A stretch of 32,924 nucleotides of DNA from Chondrus crispus (taxonomy: Eukaryota > Rhodophyta > Florideophyceae > Gigartinales > Gigartinaceae). This document shows positions 9,622-19,200 of this stretch, piece by piece. Position 1 is the first letter of the stretch. Every line of letters begins with the position of its first letter. A model generated the notes under the pieces. That model did not search any database. It had not been told where the DNA came from and saw only the letters and a list, made by a program, of their open reading frames with translations. The position numbers were made by a program, and so were the translations under genes. The stretch is taken from NCBI RefSeq assembly GCF_000350225.1, contig NW_005178531.1, forward strand, positions 1 through 32,924, written 5' to 3'.

Positions 9622-11213
9622 CGACGAAACGTAGCGCCACACGTTCGCCGCCCAAAGCCTAGGGTGATTGTACATCGTACCGCTATACCCCGACACAAAC
9701 ATGTCCGTGACCATTGGATAGACTTCTCTCATGTCTACGTGTCACAGATGGTGTCAAAGAACCGCAGGGACCGTCGACCACGGTTCTGTGTGGATACTTG
9801 TGCTCCGAGTTCAGTCATTGGCATGAAAGAGTTGCGACGACTCTCCTCTCCGTATAGCAAGCAATTACTTCGTCTACGCCGTTCTTTCAAGCAATTTCGT
9901 TTCGCAGACGCGAGTTTCACATCACTGGGTCGTTTTGATTTACCCTTAGCAACCCCTAGCCATTTTCGTCCAGTCTTCGTCACAGTTGATGTAGTTTCAG
10001 CCGACGTCCCAGCGCTGCTGGGCTTAGATGTGGTAGACGCCGAATCTGTAGTCGCCAATATAGTGATGAACCGATTGACTAAGCGTATAGTCCTTCGGGG
10101 ACTCCGAGATGAAAGTGGCAAGGTACTTGAGGATACAGCTGTCGACGACTGGTCCGTGCCTCTACAACGATATTTCGGTCACGTTTATGTATCCTTTGGA
10201 TTTCCTAGTCGAACTTACTTCGCAAGGACGCAATTTCATAAACTTCATCGTCAGTTCTCGCATCCATCGACGGAAAACTATATAAGTTGTTGAAACGGGC
10301 AAGGCCGGAAGAAACGACGCCCAACACTCTGGAGGTTTTGCAGGAACAGACAGAGCGATGCCACCCTTGTCAAAAGAGTACACAATGCCCCAACCTGCTT
10401 CCGTGTTTCCTTCGGTGCCGAAAACGTGCGATTCAACGAAAGATTTCTCATTGACGTCATGTACCTTGACGGCAAACCAGTACTGCATATATAGCGGACG
10501 AAGGTACACATCTCAGTGCCGCTCGCTTCGTGAAAGAGGTCTCCACTGCAACTCTATGGGCAACAATTCTTGAATTTTGGGCAACAATCTACACAGGACT
10601 GCCTAGGAGGATTCTCGTAGACAGAGGGTCTCCGTTTGGTAATCTCTTTGCAAGTATTGGTGCCCTGAGCAATGTAGATGTCCAACGCACGGGCATTGAG
10701 TCACACAATTGTCTAGGACTGGGGGAACGTTACCATCAACCTTTGCGGAACACTTACCGCAAGCTATGCATCGTGTATCCCGATCTAGACCGCTAGTTGT
10801 TGCTGAGCATGTCAGTGAAGGCAATCAACGATACACTCGGCCCTGATGGTCTAGTCCCCTCTGCTTTGGTGTTTGGAGAATTCCCTTCTGCATTCACGAC
10901 CTCTGAGACTCCGAATCCACGCGCCACTCTAGAGTCGAGAGCAGCAGTTGCAAATTTGGCACGCCGCGAGATGGAGAAACAGATGGCCGCTGTTCGACTG
11001 AAGCGCGGACTTCGGCATGCAACGCCTCCTGCAGCCGATGCCATCTTCGAGGTTGGACAGCGCGTGCTAGTTTGGAGAGAGAGAAAGGTCGAGAACCGAA
11101 TCGGTGAGTGGTTGGGACCTTTCGTAGTCCACGGAACTGACCCTGAACGCAAGCTCGTCTGCGTCCAAGATGTTAAGGTCGGACCAGCACGCCCTTCAAT
11201 GTCACACAAGTGA
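9622..11213 (+). pseudogene. pol: Copia protease and integrase region
   Basis: Frame 1 (open from 9610) carries a retropepsin-like motif CVDTCAPSSVIG at about 9787. The active-site DTG reads DTC (Gly to Cys), followed by VPALLGLDVVD as the second protease landmark. The GAG-pre-integrase zinc-binding histidines are in LHRQFSH (~10240-10262). A frameshift near 10283 moves to frame 3 for the two cysteines (CHPC, ~10352). The integrase core follows: Asp in FLIDVMYLDGKP (10453), Asp in RILVDRGSPFG (~10619), and Glu in GLGERYHQPLR (10725), giving the D,D,E triad. TAG at 10794 interrupts the C-terminal part, which includes a GEWLGPFVVHG segment. The integrase inserts element cDNA into the genome, but this copy is broken. 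Confidence 0.85.
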
Positions 11214-12354
11214 AGCACTATCGTGAACCAGAGCAGATCAACTACACACTCTTCGAAGAGCTACGTGAAAGCCTAGCTAATTTCTGCTCACCAACTGATT
11301 GCGAAATTCTCTTGACTGAGATATTGAAACCTAAAGACCCTAAGTCCTCGACCCCTGCAATGTCTGAAGCTAAGAAGAAAGAGGTAGCAAACCTATTAAA
11401 GCGTGGCACCTTTAAAGTGGTTCTACGTGAGGAGATCCCAGAAGATGCCAACATCTTACCCGGTCGGTTCGTTCTCGCAGTTAAGTCTACAGAAGACGGC
11501 GAGGTCAAATTTAATGCTCGATACGTAATTGGTGGTCATAGAGACAAGTTCGAAGACTACATGGTACACTCTTCGCAAACACTCCAGCCCGCGTCCGTCT
11601 GACTCTTACTGGCTCTTGCTGCAATCCACGGTTTCGAAGTTTGGACAGCAGACGTCAGGCAGGCCTACCTGCAGTCTGCCGAACCTCTACTTCGAGATAT
11701 CTTCATCAAAGACCCAGTACCAGAATTTGAACCTGGATGGTAGACAATGCTTGCAGCTCATAAAACCACTATATGTATTGTGTGAGTCTGGTGACTTGTG
11801 GCATGCCACATTAGACGCACATCATCGTGAAGAACTGGGAATGAAGCCTCTTAGGCCCGACTCGGCACTCTATACCTACAAAATGAATGGACTGCTCAAG
11901 GGGCTCTCAGGGTCATATGTAGATGACCTGATCCGCGCTGGGGATCAAGATTTCCGAAAAATGTTGAAAAGAACATGTGAACGGTTTGAGATGGCAGACG
12001 ACGAATTACCGCCTTGCACCTTTACCGGATTCAGACTAGAACTGGGCGAAAGCAGCTCACTCTCTATCGACCAACATTCCTATGTAAAGGGAATACTATC
12101 GCTTCGTGTTGATGCACGCTTTTCGGACTTTGCGTCGTTGAGAATGAAACTTGCATGGCTTATGCATACAAGTCCAGACTGTTCCTATGAGGTGTCACAA
12201 ATAGCACAAGTGACACGGGAGCGCTTTGACCTCGAGCCGTCAAAAGTTATCAAGAACTGCAATAGAATGGTGAAGCATGTCCGTATGCATCGACTTCAGA
12301 TTCAAGTCCCCAAGCTTGATATTAGCTCTCTTTGTATTGTGGGTTTCTCTGATG

Positions 12355-12359
12355 CGTCA
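12355..12359. repeat. Target site duplication, left copy (CGTCA)
   Basis: CGTCA directly precedes the inserted element. Joining the flanks after removing the insertion and one copy of CGTCA gives a continuous RNase H frame across the site, which confirms the duplication boundary. Confidence 0.9.
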
Positions 12360-12429
12360 TGTAGTGCAGTGACCCTGCGCTCTTTATCTCTTGTCACCGC
12401 CGTCGCGGGGCCGCGTTCCCAGCCTTTGA

Positions 12430-12691
12430 CACGTGTGTAACACGTGTGCTCATCGAAAGTGTACATGTACACTTTGGATGAGCCCACACGTGTATGCTGT
12501 GCGCTCCCGTCTATGACACGTGTACTCATCCAAAGTGTACATGTACACTTTGGATGATACCACACGTGTATGATAAGCGCGCCACACGTGTACTGTGCGC
12601 GCACACTTGGGAAGGTACCCCACGTGTACTGCACGTGGCCACACGTGTATGACAATCGTATGACACGTATATGATACGTGTATGACACGTG
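12430..12691. promoter_or_regulatory. Array of ten CACGTG (G-box/E-box) motifs in the LTR
   Basis: CACGTG occurs at 12430, 12441, 12487, 12517, 12563, 12585, 12621, 12632, 12642 and 12686, mostly as ACACGTGT, with several CACGTA/TACGTG variants between. CACGTG is the core site for bHLH and bZIP transcription factors. The position, upstream of the TATA box, suggests the U3 enhancer of the LTR. Confidence 0.65.
12450..12557. repeat. Two copies of a 32-bp palindrome, 76 bp apart
   Basis: The copy at 12526-12557 is a perfect 32-bp palindrome centred on GTACATGTAC with outer TCATCC/GGATGA. The copy at 12450-12481 is the same with one mismatch. Each is flanked by ACACGTGT motifs, so a unit of ~76 bp appears to have duplicated within the LTR. 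Confidence 0.85.
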
Positions 12692-12823
12692 TACGACACG
12701 TATACATGCGTGGTGCCCACAAGTTTCTACGCTTATTATTGTCTAATGCCAAGTGGCAACTCTAATGACGATAATTAATTATTAATTATCCATTTAGTAA
12801 CCGACGCCGACGACGGCGCTCGG

Positions 12824-12833
12824 CCTATATAGG
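12824..12833. promoter_or_regulatory. TATA box of the LTR
   Basis: CCTATATAGG lies in a GC-rich context 130-390 bp downstream of the CACGTG array. Being palindromic, it gives no direction by itself. The position of the array implies rightward transcription, starting near 12860. Confidence 0.55.
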
Positions 12834-13238
12834 TCGGGTGTCGGAAGGCGCTACAGTAAAGAGGCATCAGGTGATCGGACCCCATCTCTGGTAGGATCCT
12901 CTACGGTTCCTATCTAGTTGGCTAAGTCTGGTACCTGCACCCTTCGTCGTCATCCTTTTTGTTGTTTTTCCATTACTTTTTCCCCTATTTTCTACATTTC
13001 TACACTATCTTTCTTCTTCGTTCTTCTTTCTTCTTCTTCTTGTTTACTCCTTCTAACGCACTCCCGCTAGAGTGCACCCCTTCACGCACACCGCGATGTA
13101 CCCGCGGTACCGCGTCGACTCCCCTGAGTCACCCGGACAGAGGGACTCGAACACCCTGGTGGTTACTGTACCTTGCGTCGCGCCTTCAACGGCGAGATTT
13201 ACGCCCTCGTTGGCGGTGTGGAGGTGCACTGCACTACA

Positions 13239-13243
13239 CGTCA
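13239..13243. repeat. Target site duplication, right copy (CGTCA)
   Basis: This is identical to 12355-12359 and directly follows the terminal CACTGCACTACA. RNase H coding sequence resumes at 13244. Confidence 0.9.
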
Positions 13244-13713
13244 TTGGCAAGCAACTCGGACCTCACGTCCCACCTTTGGTTACGTCTGCTTTCTGTCTGA
13301 TGCCACTGAAGCAGTTCTACCTATCGCCTTTAAGTCATACAAGGCACGTAGGGTGACGCGATCGGTAATTGAAGCGGAGTTAATAAGTTTAAGTATCATG
13401 TTTGACTGTTGTTTTACCTTGGCCGAGAATCTACGGAGTATCATGCAGGTCAAATTTATTCCAGTACAGTTATACACGGATAGCAAGTCGCTGGTCGATG
13501 TGATATCCAAGGGTACGAGGACCGCGGAAAAGAGGCTCATGTTGGACATCGCGGTGGCAAAAGAAGGATTTTGGAAGAAGGAAATCAGTGACATTGGTTT
13601 CGTGCGGAGCAACAATAATGTTGCTGATGGATTCACTAAGAAGATGCATCAAAAGGCCCTCATGGATGTTTTGCGGGCAGGAAAATTATCTATTCGAGCT
13701 GAACAATGGATAG

Positions 13714-14784
13714 TCAGAAACTGAACCGAAGCTCAGTTATCACGTTTACGTTTATTTGAATTTTTTTCTTATTTTTCAGTGTCACCTTAACAATCTCCCG
13801 TACCTCAGCTACTCTTAATTGAGTTGCATCATCACCGCCGACTCGTCGTAAGATATCCTCAGTGAGCGCGAACGGAAAAAGTGACGAGCTATCATGTATA
13901 ATGCCCTTCTTGCAGTCTACAGCTACGCAGTGGTCCACAATGCCATGTTGTGTAATTCTGACAATCCCTATACCTGTGCACCGATTGACCAACCATTTAA
14001 ATGGATTCTTATTGAATTCACCTTTCTCCGTTTTCGGGATACGCCGAACATTTATCCCGACCGGAAGCTGATGGACAAAAATGAAAAGCTGCTTCAATGT
14101 TTTAACCTCGTCGGGTCCGAGTCAAAATATTTTTTGACTTGCAAAGCGGTGTGTTCCTCGTACAAAGATTCGCATGCGTTGGATACAGCCGCTGGCACAA
14201 CGTCTCATTATTACTCCGAATGATATTTGGTCCGTAGTCGTCAACCTCGAACTTGCGCGACCCGGAGATATGTCCACGAGCTCCAATCCCTCCAACGACC
14301 ATCGATGTTCCACGACACCTTTCCATCATTTTTAACAATTGGCGTAGCAACTCATGGCTTTTTGCTGCTTCGTCTTCCTGTACGCCCGTCCCTGTGTGGA
14401 GTTGTTTGATCATCGCCAAGAAGGAGTATGGGGTTAGTTTCAGCGAACTTGGCTCGATTGGTCAAAAGCTTTCCGGTCCTCCGGTCACTCCACCCCACGC
14501 GTACAGTGCACCATCACGCAGTGTCTTTCCGCATTTCCCAGTTGTGCCGTCTCCAACAACGATACGCTCGATTCCCCATGTCATCTGGCCTCATCGATAC
14601 TAGATATTGGAACACCTCCCCGGAGATTTGTGTCCACTTTTGTTCTCAGGTGGACCGTCTCGTGTGCAGGACAAGAAGCGGGCGACCGCTTGCGAGTGCA
14701 GGCTATTATACGATACGAGTCGAAGAAGCTGTCGTGTGGCCAAGACACCACTCCAGTGCCACGTAAGCGAGACTTAGCAGTCAT
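13714..14784 (-). pseudogene. Decayed leftward gene, possible cysteine-peptidase-like C-terminus
   Basis: A leftward ATG at 14784 (AAAAATGAC context) opens MTAKSRLRGTGVVSW. Coding-like sequence then continues in changing frames (14781-14581, about 14590-14470, 14419-14102, 14097-13714), so at least three indels or stops intervene. The last segment has a coherent block, NPFKWLVNRCTGIGIVRI (~13985-14020), followed by DHCVAVDCKKGIIHDSS. A His-x-x-x-x-Asp arrangement of this kind occurs in papain-fold peptidases that act as mobile-element accessory proteins, but I cannot assign a family. It is convergent with the Copia element, overlapping its 3' end by 11 bp. Confidence 0.4.
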
Positions 14785-14835
14785 TTTTCCGTAATTTTAA
14801 TTTCGTTTTATTTCGCAGGGACAGACAGGAATTGT

Positions 14836-14904
14836 CGTGAACGAATAGGGGAAATGTCAATCTTTTTGGCTTACAGCCAATAACATTGTCTTTATTCGTT
14901 CACG
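14836..14904. repeat. Inverted repeat with nested hairpin
   Basis: CGTGAACGAATA (14836-14847) and its exact reverse complement (14893-14904) enclose a second short hairpin, TTGGCT-TAC-AGCCAA (14867-14881). The whole 69-bp unit could fold as a two-tier stem-loop. It may be a small RNA, or the end of a decayed element. The region 14905-15107 beyond it holds nothing else I can identify. Confidence 0.55.
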
Positions 14905-15107
14905 GGAGACCGAGGGGTCGATGCTCCCGCAATACCCTGTGTGTGTTCCCCGTCAAAAAGGGGGGGTATACTATTCTCAGCTCCCCACCCGGTGACTAGC
15001 ACCTGGAGGAGGGTAGAAGAAAAAGCAGTAAACACATTTTTAGTGAAAGCTGCTTAACCATCGCGTTCGGCGTTTGGGCCTCGTCCTATCCTGTACTAAT
15101 ACTAATT

Positions 15108-15260
15108 TCCGTGTCTGTCTGTCTGTCTGTGTGTGCGTTCCCGCGTTGCCATTGGCGCACGGGGGCGCTGCCGTGACAAGTGGCGGCCACGGGCGGGGCC
15201 TGGCCGCAGGCCAGGTCCGCCACGTGGACACGAGGTGGCTTTAGGCACGATCGTAGCACT
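15108..15260. repeat. Helitron 5'-terminal module with GC-rich hairpin
   Basis: This contains TCCGTGTCTGTC..., a TGTC/TGTG microsatellite, GCCATTGGCGC, then a nested hairpin with outer arms GTGGCGG/CCGCCAC (15180-15186, 15217-15223) and inner arms CCTGGCC/GGCCAGG around GCA (15199-15215). Homologous sequence occurs from 21373, and parts again from 21535 and 21632. Both copies are followed by a CTACAGTACA-type tract. Confidence 0.75.
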
Positions 15261-15401
15261 ACAGTACAGTACAAATTTAAATTTTGAATGCTACACTACA
15301 GTACAGAAAAAATAAAAAATACACTCCCGACCCGCTTCGCGTTCTCTACCGATCCCCGCGCACACCGTCTACGCAAGTGAGTAAGTTAATAACTGTCCTC
15401 A

Positions 15402-16094
15402 ATGCTCTGGCCAGCTTGCTGCCCGCGGCATTTGAGCGCACGCGAACGCTTACTGACTATACACGGTGTGTGTCTTTTCTGCGAAGTGTCTACTCAAGAA
15501 GAACGCCCAGAATTGCGAGCCGCGCGACGCGGCGCTACCCCGATCCGCCTGAACTTTTCCGAGTCCCCCACAGCGTCGACACGTGTCAACGTAACTCATC
15601 CAGCCCCGCCCTGTGCGCCCGCCCCACGTGTCCACGTCCCTTCGATTGCCCCCGCGCCCGCCCCACGTGTACCGCGCGCCCCTCTGCCACGTGTACCACG
15701 TCTTCCGCCGGCCCCTGCGCCGGCACCCGCACCACGTGTATCGCGCGCAACGGTCCCACGTTTTACACGTTTACCTCCGCCTGTCATTCCTACGTTTCGT
15801 GGGCTACGTGTGCCACGTGCGATCGAGCGGCCGCGTGCGCGCACGTTGCCAGCTGTCACTGCTGTGTTGCGCAGTGTCCCCGTATACACGTGTGACACCT
15901 GCAACTTTCATTGCTCGCGCGCGGTACTGTAGGATGGGCATGCGCATACTGAGGGGCATGTGGCTCAAGTGAATCAAGCGGGCCGAACATTCCGGTGCGA
16001 GGTGTGTGCGTGCACGGTTGCCACTGCACACGACTTCAGGCGACATCTGGCGGGCAAGAAGCACAAGCGTAAGCTCCGATCTATCACGGGATAG
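15402..16094 (+). pseudogene. Pro-rich protein with two U1-type C2H2 zinc fingers
   Basis: Frame 3 from ATG 15402 encodes a Pro/Ala/Arg-rich domain of about 120 residues with repeated PRVPR-type units (15588-15800). Two zinc fingers with identical C-x2-C-x12-H-x5-H spacing follow. The first (CDTCNFHC...) spans an in-frame TAG at 15930. The second (CEVCACTVATAHDFRRH then HLAGKKH) lies at ~16000-16060. This spacing is typical of U1/JAZ/matrin fingers, which often bind double-stranded RNA. The frame ends at TAG 16092, nine bases before a polyadenylation signal. The TAG could be a mutation, or rarely readthrough. It lies between the Helitron 5' end and the Rep gene, so it may be captured host sequence or an element-encoded accessory protein. 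Confidence 0.6.
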
Positions 16095-16102
16095 TACAAG
16101 AA

Positions 16103-16108
16103 AATAAA
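16103..16108 (+). terminator. Polyadenylation signal AATAAA
   Basis: AATAAA lies 9 bases after the stop codon of the zinc-finger frame, inside GAAAATAAAGGCCC. The position suits a very short 3' UTR. Confidence 0.5.
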
Positions 16109-16201
16109 GGCCCTATTGTTACTACTTTGCTAATTGCTCTCGCGGACGACCTTGCTGGCTGACGTTGCGTTTTGACCTTTGAGGACTGCTTGCTACGACT
16201 C

Positions 16202-19200
16202 ATGGCGATCTACAACGGACCTCTCGCACTTGCGTCAACCCTAGCTGCACTTACAAGGATTTCACTAGCGTGCCGAGCAGAACGGAAAAGGCGGGACCAG
16301 TGGATGAAGACGTGGCAGAAGCAAGAAGGCAGCAAAGAAACGCGCGTGCAAGGCAAGAAGAGCGCAAGAGACTGAAGCTGATGCTCAAGCACGTCGTGAG
16401 GCAGGTCGAGACCGTGCGAGAATCCGGAGGGCTCAACAAACCGAATCTGAGACTGCAGCGCGTCCCCCAACCAACCGGGAACGTACTGCAGCACGACGAG
16501 CAGCAGAGACTCCTGAGCAGCGCCAAGAGCGTCTCCAACGAGGCAGGGAGAGAGCAAGGGCGCGCAGAGCGGGAGAAACAACCCCCCTCCGAGAATCACG
16601 GCGCGAAGCGCATTGCATTGCGACACGGGGCGCTAGAGCGGAACAAACAACCCCCCTCCGAGATGCACGGTGCGAAGGGAGCGCATTGCGTCACGAAGCG
16701 CTAGAGCAGAGGAATGTACTCCCATTCGTGAAGCGCGGCCAGACCTTGACCGTCTCTCCACCCAACGATCAAGGGATGCACAGGACACACCGATTCGGAA
16801 TGCGCGGCAAGGGTCCGACCGCCACGCTCGAAGTGCTTCCCGACAGCTCTTATCTCCACTTCCCGACTCCTCGCCTTCGTACCGCGATCTCGGCATGATC
16901 TGTACTGAGTGTTCGCACTGCAAAGCTTTGCATTTCGTCCAAGAACGCCTCTTGAGCAGTTCTGCGGCAAGGCCGATGTTTTCCACATGCTGCAAGAAGG
17001 GAAAGCTGTCATTGCCCCTTCTTCCCGACCCTCCAGCTCTTCTGCGCTCTCTTCTCATCGATGATACTCAAAGGTCCCGCCGCTTCCGTAAGAACATTCG
17101 AGCATACAATGCAGCGCTGTCTATGGCATCTGTGGTCGCCAAATGGGTGAACAGAGGGCCCGGCCCTTCCAATTTTAACCCAACAATGACGATGCAGGGC
17201 GAGATGTACCATTACATGGGTCCCATGATGCCATCCGAGGGGCGGGTGCCTTCCTACGCTTCCGTTTACATTCACGACACTGACTACGCCACCCAGACGA
17301 GTACAAGGCTTGGAAACTCTACACGACTGGAAGAGGCATTGATAATGCAACTGACGCACATGCTGCACGAATGCAACCCCTACGTGCAGACTGTTCTCAG
17401 TATGCGAGAATGGGCTCAATCCCCTCAACCCAACACTCCAGCCCCGTACCAGATGTTCATCCATGCCGACCGCAGGCCAAGTCATGAGCACGTGCGCCGG
17501 TACAATGGTCCCGAAGCTTCTGAAGTGGCAGCATTGATCCCTGGAAATGAAGACGGAGAGATTGGGCGAAGAGATATCGTCGTGCGCAGGCGAGGGACTC
17601 TGAACAGTAACGGGAACGAAGTGCTGGATCCGATTTCAGTCAGTCATCGTGCATACGATCCGTTGAGTTACGTGCTTTTGTTCCCGAACGGTAGAGATGG
17701 ATGGTATCCAGAGCTTCGATTCTTCAGTGATGACGACGGCAGACGTACCAAGATTACTCCGATGATGTACTACGGATGGCATTTGTTCGAAAGAGCAGGC
17801 GAGTTCAGCACAATCTTGCACGCAGCGCGACTCTTTCAGCAATATTTGGTTGACCAGTTCTGCAAAGTGGAGGCAGAAAGGCTTTCGTATCTCCGCCACA
17901 ACCAGACACAGCTTCGAGCCGCCGACTACACCTCACTGCGCGACAGCCCAGGAGACTCCGGTCGTGCTGAAGATGAAGCCGATGCCGTGCGTGCGGGACG
18001 ACTGTTCATTCTCCCTTCTACGCACATCGGATGTGACCGCCACATGAGGCAGCATATGCACGGCATCATTGCTATATCTAACCAAATTGGCCACCCGGAC
18101 ATCTTCCTCACCATGACATGCAATCCTAGCTGGCCGGAGATCACAAGAGCACTGCTGCCCAATCAAACTTCTCAGGACAGACTGGATCTGTGCGCACGTG
18201 TGTTTCGTCTGAAAATGAAAGATCTCATGTCCTTGGTCATCAACGAAGAAGTATTCGGAACCGTTGTTGCCCATGTACGAGTCATCGAGTTTCAGAAACG
18301 CGGTCTTCCCCACGCTCACGTTGTATTTTTCCTAGATGAAGTCTCCAAGAATGATATGCGTACTCCCGAAAACGTCGACCGCATTATCTCTGCCGAGATC
18401 CCGTCTGCCCAAGATCCAGAACTCCAAGAGGTCGTGCTTAAGCATATGATTCACAATCCATGTGGAGAACGCAATCCAACAGCCGTGTGCATGGGCGAGC
18501 AGTACTGCAGGAAACGGTTTCCAAAACCGATCAAACACGAAACCAGCCAGTCCGAAAGTGAGTACTACATCACGTACCGCAGAAGGTCCCCCTGAGCAGG
18601 TGGCGTCTCCATCGAGCGTCCCTCCCGTATTGGCCGACGACAGCAATCCGTCGTGGTCGACAACTCCTGGTTCGTGCCCCACAGTCCTCTACTTCTAAGA
18701 TCGTTCGCTTTGCATTTGAATGTGGAACTCTGCGTGTCACGCGTTGGCGGAATCAGGTACCTCTTCAAGTATGTGTGCAAGGGACAAGACCGAGTGACCA
18801 TGGAAATCACTGCCAAAAACGAGTGCTACGACGAGATCTCGAACTTCCAAGATGCCAGATACGTGTCTGCATCGGAGGCCGCATGGAGGTTATTCTCCTT
18901 TGATATGTTGTGGATCGCAATCCTCCAGTGGTCAGACTTTCAGTGCATCTGCCCAACCACCATATGGTTTACTTTGAGGAAGGAAGAGAGCAGGAGGCGG
19001 CGCTTCGACCGGCATCAGGTACGAAGCTGACCGAGTGGTTCAAATCCAACGAAAATTACCCAAGCGCGAGGCATATTCGGTACCACAAGTTTCCAAAGTA
19101 CTTTACGTGGAAGAAAAGCAGCAAGTCATGGAGTCCAAGAGCATCCCTGCGAAGACGGAACGCCAGCAGCGAAGAGGAAGCCTATGATTTCAGTGGCACG

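Larger units (their letters stand above)
12360..13238. mobile_element. 879-bp solo LTR inserted in the Copia RNase H domain
   Basis: The insertion starts TGTAGTGCAGTG and ends CACTGCACTACA, so it has TG...CA ends and perfect 12-bp terminal inverted repeats. It is flanked by CGTCA on both sides. It contains no coding sequence. It has an enhancer-like CACGTG array (12430-12691), an AT-rich stretch (~12770-12800), a TATA box (12824-12833), then a pyrimidine-rich leader (~12945-13045). This layout is that of an LTR left after recombination between the two LTRs of a full element. It is younger than the host Copia copy. The less likely alternative is a non-autonomous TIR transposon that makes 5-bp duplications. 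It is not related to the other LTRs in the window as far as I can see. Confidence 0.82.
8069..13724 (+). mobile_element. Copia (Ty1-type) LTR retrotransposon, decayed
   Basis: The order gag (zinc knuckle), protease, GAG-pre-integrase, integrase, reverse transcriptase, RNase H is the Copia order. In-frame stops occur at 8408, 8657, 8780, 8900, 10794 and 11600, frameshifts near 9620, 10283, 11190, 11740 and 13276, and an 879-bp insertion splits RNase H. The coordinates cover the coding part only. I could not find matching LTRs between 7932-8068 and 13725-14000. AGGTATCA at about 8047 resembles a tRNA primer-binding site but is not enough to place the 5' LTR. The 3' end abuts a leftward decayed gene, so the element is probably truncated. 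Confidence 0.9.
11210..13724 (+). pseudogene. pol: Copia reverse transcriptase and RNase H, split by an insertion
   Basis: RVT_2 sequence begins in frame 2 (ILPGRFVLAVKSTEDG). TGA at 11600 follows QPASV, then the first catalytic Asp lies in [14 protein letters not shown] frameshift near 11740 moves to frame 3, where YVDD (11916-11927) is the second catalytic motif. RNase H starts at CIVGFSDAS (~12335-12359), is cut by the insertion at 12360, and resumes after 13243 (LASNSDLTSHL). One extra base near 13276 shifts the frame again, followed by the remaining RNase H landmarks: IEAELISLS, LYTDSKSLVDV and NNVADGFTKKM. The frame ends at TGA 13722. The stop at 11600 sits where relatives have Arg, consistent with a CGA to TGA change. 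Confidence 0.88.

Noticed and set aside
12302..12752. Leftward ORFs with repeated TCRTRVIHVSYTC-like residues
   Set aside because: They are translations of the CACGTG/GTGTA repeat array inside the LTR, not genes.
13135..13170. Possible tRNA gene (B-box-like GTTCGAGTCCC on the reverse strand)
   Set aside because: No matching A-box, acceptor stem or cloverleaf could be built around it. It lies inside the solo LTR.
15061..15107. A third Helitron 3' end directly before element A
   Set aside because: TACTAATACTAAT is suggestive, but the upstream sequence lacks the GCGCGC hairpin block shared by the two real ends.
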